From contig JAIBDQ010000002.1 in the NCBI GenBank assembly GCA_024686135.1, positions 17,733 through 81,732 of the forward strand: a stretch of 64,000 nt of DNA, written 5' to 3'. The notes below the pieces were generated by a model. The model did not search any database. It was not told the origin of the DNA and saw only the letters and a program-made list of their open reading frames with translations. Of the stretch, positions 59,783-64,000 are shown in pieces. A program made the translations under genes and the position numbers. This DNA comes from Halobacteriovorax sp. GTDB taxonomy: Bacteria; Bdellovibrionota; Bacteriovoracia; Bacteriovoracales; Bacteriovoracaceae. How positions within the stretch are numbered: the stretch's first letter is position 1; each line of letters begins with the position of its first letter.

Positions 59783-59859
59783 TGGCGCAGCTGGCAGGAG
59801 TCGAACCTGCGACCACTTGATTCGTAGTCAAGTACTCTATCCAGCTGAGCTACAGCTGC
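59783..59859 (-). tRNA. tRNA-Arg (anticodon ACG)
   Basis: GCAGCTGTAGCTCAGCTGGATAGAGTACTTGACTACGAATCAAGTGGTCGCAGGTTCGACTCCTGCCAGCTGCGCCA; 77 nt. Confidence 0.96.
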
Positions 59860-60163
59860 GCATTCAGTAAGGCTTTATATTAGCCACTGAGTCTAATGTC
59901 AATGTAAGTGGTTAATTTTATAGACAAAATAGCTATAAAACATCATTAAATTCAATTACTTATAATCTTTGTTTTTTTCCAGCATTATATAAAGATGAAT
60001 GGTGAGAGCCCTCAAAAGCTCTATCCTCTAGATAGTCACGAATAGGTATTTCTTAATTCTGAATATTCGGTGATTTTGTTAAGAGATTCACTAGGTCCAT
60101 CGTGAGTAATTTCCTGATCTAAATAGACTCTAAAGTATTCAATAGGAACTAGAAGAAATGGAA

Positions 60164-60253
60164 TGGCGGAGACGGTGAGATTCGAACTCACGGAACCGCA
60201 AGCGGTTCGACACCTTAGCAAGGTGCTCCCTTCGGCCACTCGGGCACGTCTCC
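60164..60253 (-). tRNA. tRNA-Ser (anticodon GCT)
   Basis: GGAGACGTGCCCGAGTGGCCGAAGGGAGCACCTTGCTAAGGTGT...GAGTTCGAATCTCACCGTCTCCGCCA. Confidence 0.95.
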
Positions 60254-60264
60254 AAGTAAAGAAA

Positions 60265-60352
60265 TGGCGGAGGACACAGGATTCGAACCTGCGGAACCGT
60301 GAGGCTCAACGGTTTTCAAAACCGCCGCTTTCGACCACTCAGCCAATCCTCC
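60265..60352 (-). tRNA. tRNA-Ser (anticodon TGA)
   Basis: GGAGGATTGGCTGAGTGGTCGAAAGCGGCGGTTTTGAAAACCGTT...CAGGTTCGAATCCTGTGTCCTCCGCCA. Confidence 0.95.
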
Positions 60353-60412
60353 GCGTAGTGGCGAAATAATACGGAATAGTGTGCTTAATGACAATATCTG
60401 AAACCAAAAAAA

Positions 60413-63400
60413 CTAGCGTAGAGCCCTGATATACTTTTCAATTTCGGCTTTATCAACGGCACCCGGGTCCAACCTCAGGTAAGTCTCAAAGCTTTCAGCG
60501 GCTAATGAGCTCTGCCCTGACGCGTTAAAGATATACCCTAACTGCTTATGGATTTCGGGATTATTTGGAGCTTCTTTTAATGCCTTTAGATAAAACTGTC
60601 TTGCCTGCTCATAAAGATTATTTCTGTATTTTATAAAACCAATACCCATCAAAGCAGGCACTAACCTTGAGTTCTTAGAAATGGCCTTTTCAAAATATGG
60701 TGTTGCCTTAGCAAAGTCACCTGTTAACCGATAAATCTCGCCAGCAATATAATGACCATAAGGTAGACTTGGATTCTGTTTAATTTCTTCAAGGGCACTT
60801 TTTATGGCCTTGTCATATTGCTTTAGGCTTATGTACACCTTTGCCAGATTGTAGTGTATCTTTGGGTAAGTATTTAATCTTTTAGCCACTTCTAAGAATT
60901 CATTTAGAGCCTCTTTATTTCTATTACTAAGTAAAAGATATTCACCCAAAATCATTCTAGTCTTTAAATTCCCTGGGTCAGTTTCAATTAGTTTTTTACT
61001 ATAAAAAATAACGTCTTCATTGTTATCTTCAACTTTACTTGAACGAATCATAAACTGGTAAAAATCTCCATCTTTCTTAGGAAGATTCTCAATCTTCTTT
61101 TTATATTCTTTAAACTCTACCGTTTTACCGCTTCTATAATAATAAACAGCTATATCCCCGAGTAACTTGGGGTGATCTGGGTAGAGCTTAAGAACATCCC
61201 TTAAGTACCCAATGGCCGTATCAGCGTTATCTAATTCATATAAAATATTACCCTGCAAGGAGAGATAAAAAATATTATCAGGATCAAGATCTAAACATCT
61301 AGAAAGATATTTTTTAGCATCCTTAAATCTTTTTCTTTTAAAAAACTCTTGAGCTAGAACAAAATAATACTCATCATTTAATGGGTCTTTCTTTAGTGCC
61401 ATTTGAAAATATTGATTAGCAAAGTTGAAGTTCTTTTTCTTTAGCCAATAGTATCCAATCAAAGCCTGAAAATTCGATAATTGAAAAAACTTCGTTGTAT
61501 TTGATAGAATACTAATTTGTTCATTAGCTTCATCCATTTTCTCAACTTGCATTAAAGCTGTAATTAAAGCAAATGCTACATCAGGGTTTGCAGGATATTC
61601 TTTTTTAAGAAATCTTGTAGTTTTAAGGGCCTCTTGATAATAACCACGTTTGGTTTGTATCTTAGCCAGTAATAACTGTGATGGAATATATGTTTCATTC
61701 AGATCAACAGCTTCGATTGCATAGCGAAAAGCTCTTTCCCAGGATTTTTTCCTTAGGGCCTCTTTTGCCTTTCTCATTGCATCTTTGATTTTACTCTCTT
61801 GTATTAGCGTTTGAACCGCTTCACTTCCCTGTTGATCAAGAGCTGCCAGTTTTGAACGTAATGAATTACTTTCCTTGTATCGCAACGCTTTCTTTAAAAG
61901 CTTAACGGCCATATCAAGGTTTCCATTTAAAGCTTTTATCATCCCCATGTACTCAAGATACTGAGAGTAATAGTGAGGAGAATGTTCCATACTTAACATT
62001 TTTATCTTTTTAAGTGCCTTAGTTAACAATGCGTACTCACCATCTACGAATAAATTTTCACAGAGAGCCAGCCACAACTTTACAGAGTCTGGTCTGATTT
62101 CTACAGCCTTTTTAAGTAGACCTCTTTGTTTCTCAAATTCTTCATTGGCACGTAGAAAATGAGCCATATAGAAATACGTTTCTGAGTTTTTATTTTTAAA
62201 ATTTTCAAGTCTCTTGAAAACTCTTTTAGCCTCAACGTATTCACCTGTTTCAATCAAAACGTATAAATAATAAGTAAATATCTCTAAACTTGGTTTATTA
62301 ACCCTTAAATAGTTTTCTATTACTCTTTCAGCACTACTAAACTTTTCAAGATAAGCATAAAATTTTGCTACACCTAAGGTTAAGTTACTGTCTTTCAGGA
62401 TCTTATTTTGAGAAATTTGAATTAATCTAAAAATCGTCTTCTTCGCTTTCTTTTGGTCTTTTGCCTCTGGTAAAAGCTCCGCATATGACCTAACCAAAAG
62501 ACCTAAAGCTGGATTTTCATCATAACTGCTTTTTAGTGACTTTAAAAAATATCCGCTAGCCTTAACTCTCGCTAGATAGGATCCGTCTTTATATAATGAG
62601 ACCCCTTTAACAAGTAACTCTTTTGCTTTTGTTTTATTCTCTTTTTTATTAACTACTGGGAATTCAAAGTTTATATATCTGGGCTTAAAGGGTGCAGGAC
62701 CAGACTTATCATCCATCATAAATAAACCAAGTAGCCCAACAACCACTACTACAAGAATTACTGGGTTAATTTTTTTCTTTTCGGGCTTCTTTTCTTCTTC
62801 CTCTTCTTCTACCTCTTCAGGTACTTCTTTTGGCTTTGCCTTCCTTTCAATTTCCTCTTCGGCTTGCCTTGCTATAGATTTAATATCGGGCATAATTTCT
62901 TTAAGATCCACAAAGCCTGTTTTCTCATCCACATCAATCGTTTCTTCGACAACTTCGACTTCCTTAATTTCTTCAATTTCCTCTTCAGGCTCCTCTTCTA
63001 TTTCCTTAATCACTTCTTTAGGTCTGATTACTCTAGTTTTATCTATATCTTCAGCCTTAGGAGGTACACGTATAAGTCTAGTTTTTTCTACTGCAGATTC
63101 ATCTTCTTCTGCAACTTCCTCCGCTTCTACTTCTTCCTGCTTGTACTTTTCTTCTAGTTCTTGATAGTTGATTTTAGTCGATGTTTTTTTCTCAAACTGA
63201 AACTCACTAAACCCATCCTCATTTGCAATAGGTGTTGACTCATCTGCCATGTCATCAACTTCTGGTTTCTCTTCCTTCTTAGGTTTCTTAGGAATATTTA
63301 TTCGGGCAATAGTGCTATCGCCAACTTCATTTTTTACAGAAGCTGTTTTTTTGTTAGTGATAATTTCCTTTATAACCTTTTTAAGATCAGGAAAATCTTT

Positions 63401-63544
63401 TAGCCCTAACCAATCACCAGCGGGATAGCTTTGGATGGCCTCTTTTCCAGAGATATGCCCCTTGGAGAAAAGTTCTCCAATCTGCTCTTTTTTAAACGGT
63501 CCGACTATTCGACCATTTTTTAATTTGACGCGGTACTTTGCCAT
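60413..63544 (-). CDS. GYF_2-like N-terminal domain, acidic linker, TM, and multi-TPR protein (1043 aa)
   Basis: N-terminus MAKYRVKLKNGRIVGPFKKEQIGELFSKGHISGKEAIQSYPAGDWLGLKDFPDLKKVI; TM NPVILVVVVVGLLGLFM; many TPRs (NFANQYFQMALKKDPLNDEYYFVLAQEFFKRK etc.). Confidence 0.85.
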   Translation of the reverse strand: MAKYRVKLKNGRIVGPFKKEQIGELFSKGHISGKEAIQSYPAGDWLGLKDFPDLKKVIKEIITNKKTASVKNEVGDSTIARINIPKKPKKEEKPEVDDMADESTPIANEDGFSEFQFEKKTSTKINYQELEEKYKQEEVEAEEVAEEDESAVEKTRLIRVPPKAEDIDKTRVIRPKEVIKEIEEEPEEEIEEIKEVEVVEETIDVDEKTGFVDLKEIMPDIKSIARQAEEEIERKAKPKEVPEEVEEEEEEKKPEKKKINPVILVVVVVGLLGLFMMDDKSGPAPFKPRYINFEFPVVNKKENKTKAKELLVKGVSLYKDGSYLARVKASGYFLKSLKSSYDENPALGLLVRSYAELLPEAKDQKKAKKTIFRLIQISQNKILKDSNLTLGVAKFYAYLEKFSSAERVIENYLRVNKPSLEIFTYYLYVLIETGEYVEAKRVFKRLENFKNKNSETYFYMAHFLRANEEFEKQRGLLKKAVEIRPDSVKLWLALCENLFVDGEYALLTKALKKIKMLSMEHSPHYYSQYLEYMGMIKALNGNLDMAVKLLKKALRYKESNSLRSKLAALDQQGSEAVQTLIQESKIKDAMRKAKEALRKKSWERAFRYAIEAVDLNETYIPSQLLLAKIQTKRGYYQEALKTTRFLKKEYPANPDVAFALITALMQVEKMDEANEQISILSNTTKFFQLSNFQALIGYYWLKKKNFNFANQYFQMALKKDPLNDEYYFVLAQEFFKRKRFKDAKKYLSRCLDLDPDNIFYLSLQGNILYELDNADTAIGYLRDVLKLYPDHPKLLGDIAVYYYRSGKTVEFKEYKKKIENLPKKDGDFYQFMIRSSKVEDNNEDVIFYSKKLIETDPGNLKTRMILGEYLLLSNRNKEALNEFLEVAKRLNTYPKIHYNLAKVYISLKQYDKAIKSALEEIKQNPSLPYGHYIAGEIYRLTGDFAKATPYFEKAISKNSRLVPALMGIGFIKYRNNLYEQARQFYLKALKEAPNNPEIHKQLGYIFNASGQSSLAAESFETYLRLDPGAVDKAEIEKYIRALR

Positions 63545-63581
63545 CCTAACTATTCTAGCGGATTTCAGTAATTTTAAAACG

Positions 63582-64000
63582 TTAGGAAGGTTTTGGCTTT
63601 CTTGAGTAAATTAATCTAGCAAGACCTGGTAGCCGCAAAAGACCCTGTCTGAAATTTAAACCTAACAACAATAACATGATCGTGAGTTTAGTAAGGTCTT
63701 TATCAACCACGTAATAGGCCACAGCCTCGTATTTAAAGTTAAACCAAGGGCTAAACGGGAATGTAATTAAGAAGAAAATCAAAATGATTGAAGAAAACAT
63801 AACTGGAATAGACTTTTCTTTGCTGTAATTATTAATTGATATAAACGCTATGATAACAACATTATTTGCCCAAAATAATGTTACTGGTGTTGAAAAATTT
63901 ATAAACGAATTTAGTGAGCATATTGTTAAATTAAATATAATTAGGTACCAAATTTTTGGCAACTCGTCCGTTTCATTTTCTAACTTGAATGCACAGATAA
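63582..64000 (-). CDS. Membrane protein, 5' end truncated at window edge
   Basis: The track start at 63962 is a TTG; the frame stays open to 64000 (ICAFKLENETDELPKIWYLIIFNLTICS...), so the real start probably lies outside. Confidence 0.5.
   Translation of the reverse strand, partial: ICAFKLENETDELPKIWYLIIFNLTICSLNSFINFSTPVTLFWANNVVIIAFISINNYSKEKSIPVMFSSIILIFFLITFPFSPWFNFKYEAVAYYVVDKDLTKLTIMLLLLGLNFRQGLLRLPGLARLIYSRKPKPS

Noticed and set aside
60036-60239. 67-aa minus-strand ORF (MAEGSTLLRCRTACGSVSSNLTVSAIPF...)
   Set aside because: Reads through tRNA-Ser(GCT); spurious.
60163-60369. 68-aa plus-strand ORF (MAETVRFELTEPQAVRHLSKVLPS...)
   Set aside because: Antisense to tRNA-Ser(GCT) and tRNA-Ser(TGA); spurious.
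1-64000. CRISPR arrays, IS elements, prophage, restriction or toxin-antitoxin systems
   Set aside because: No repeat-spacer array, transposase, integrase or phage structural motif recognised on either strand; the region looks like core chromosome.

Overview
This 64 kb AT-rich window is a densely packed bacterial chromosome segment. Gene content suggests a Bdellovibrionota / Bacteriovorax-like organism (inference only): a very large lipoprotein, a dnaX-ybaB-recR-roadblock-mglA cluster, tandem flagellins and an RqcH/NFACT homologue. From left to right it contains: a MoxR/DUF58/BatA/VWA-TPR (Bat) operon; a 1472-aa lipoprotein with a secreted partner; an NFACT-lepB-PBP-rlmE block; a plus-strand fliD-fliS flagellar cluster with a Maf-N-only protein, two GT9-like glycosyltransferases and a two-component pair, followed by nadK and recN; two tandem flagellins; rsmE/prmA; an RNase J-like MBL protein; a nearly complete dcw cell-division/peptidoglycan cluster (ftsZ to rsmH, minus strand); mtnP; mglA/roadblock/recR/ybaB/dnaX; the SRP RNA; tRNA-Ser(GGA), tRNA-Arg(ACG), tRNA-Ser(GCT) and tRNA-Ser(TGA); tadA; and a 1043-aa GYF-TPR membrane protein. 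The strongest unusual observations are: (1) a dnaX A10/A-AAA-AAG slippery site with immediate out-of-frame stops just after domain III; (2) murE split by a single in-frame TAA; (3) no murG in the dcw cluster and a TTG-started murC; (4) a flagellar glycosylation-like cluster with a standalone Maf N-domain and an unlisted 45-aa ORF; (5) sigma28-like promoters at both flagellins, one inside a 35-bp-period direct repeat; (6) a terminator-like hairpin inside the 5' end of the histidine kinase ORF. No CRISPR array, transposase or prophage was seen. All homology calls come from motif recognition without database searches.
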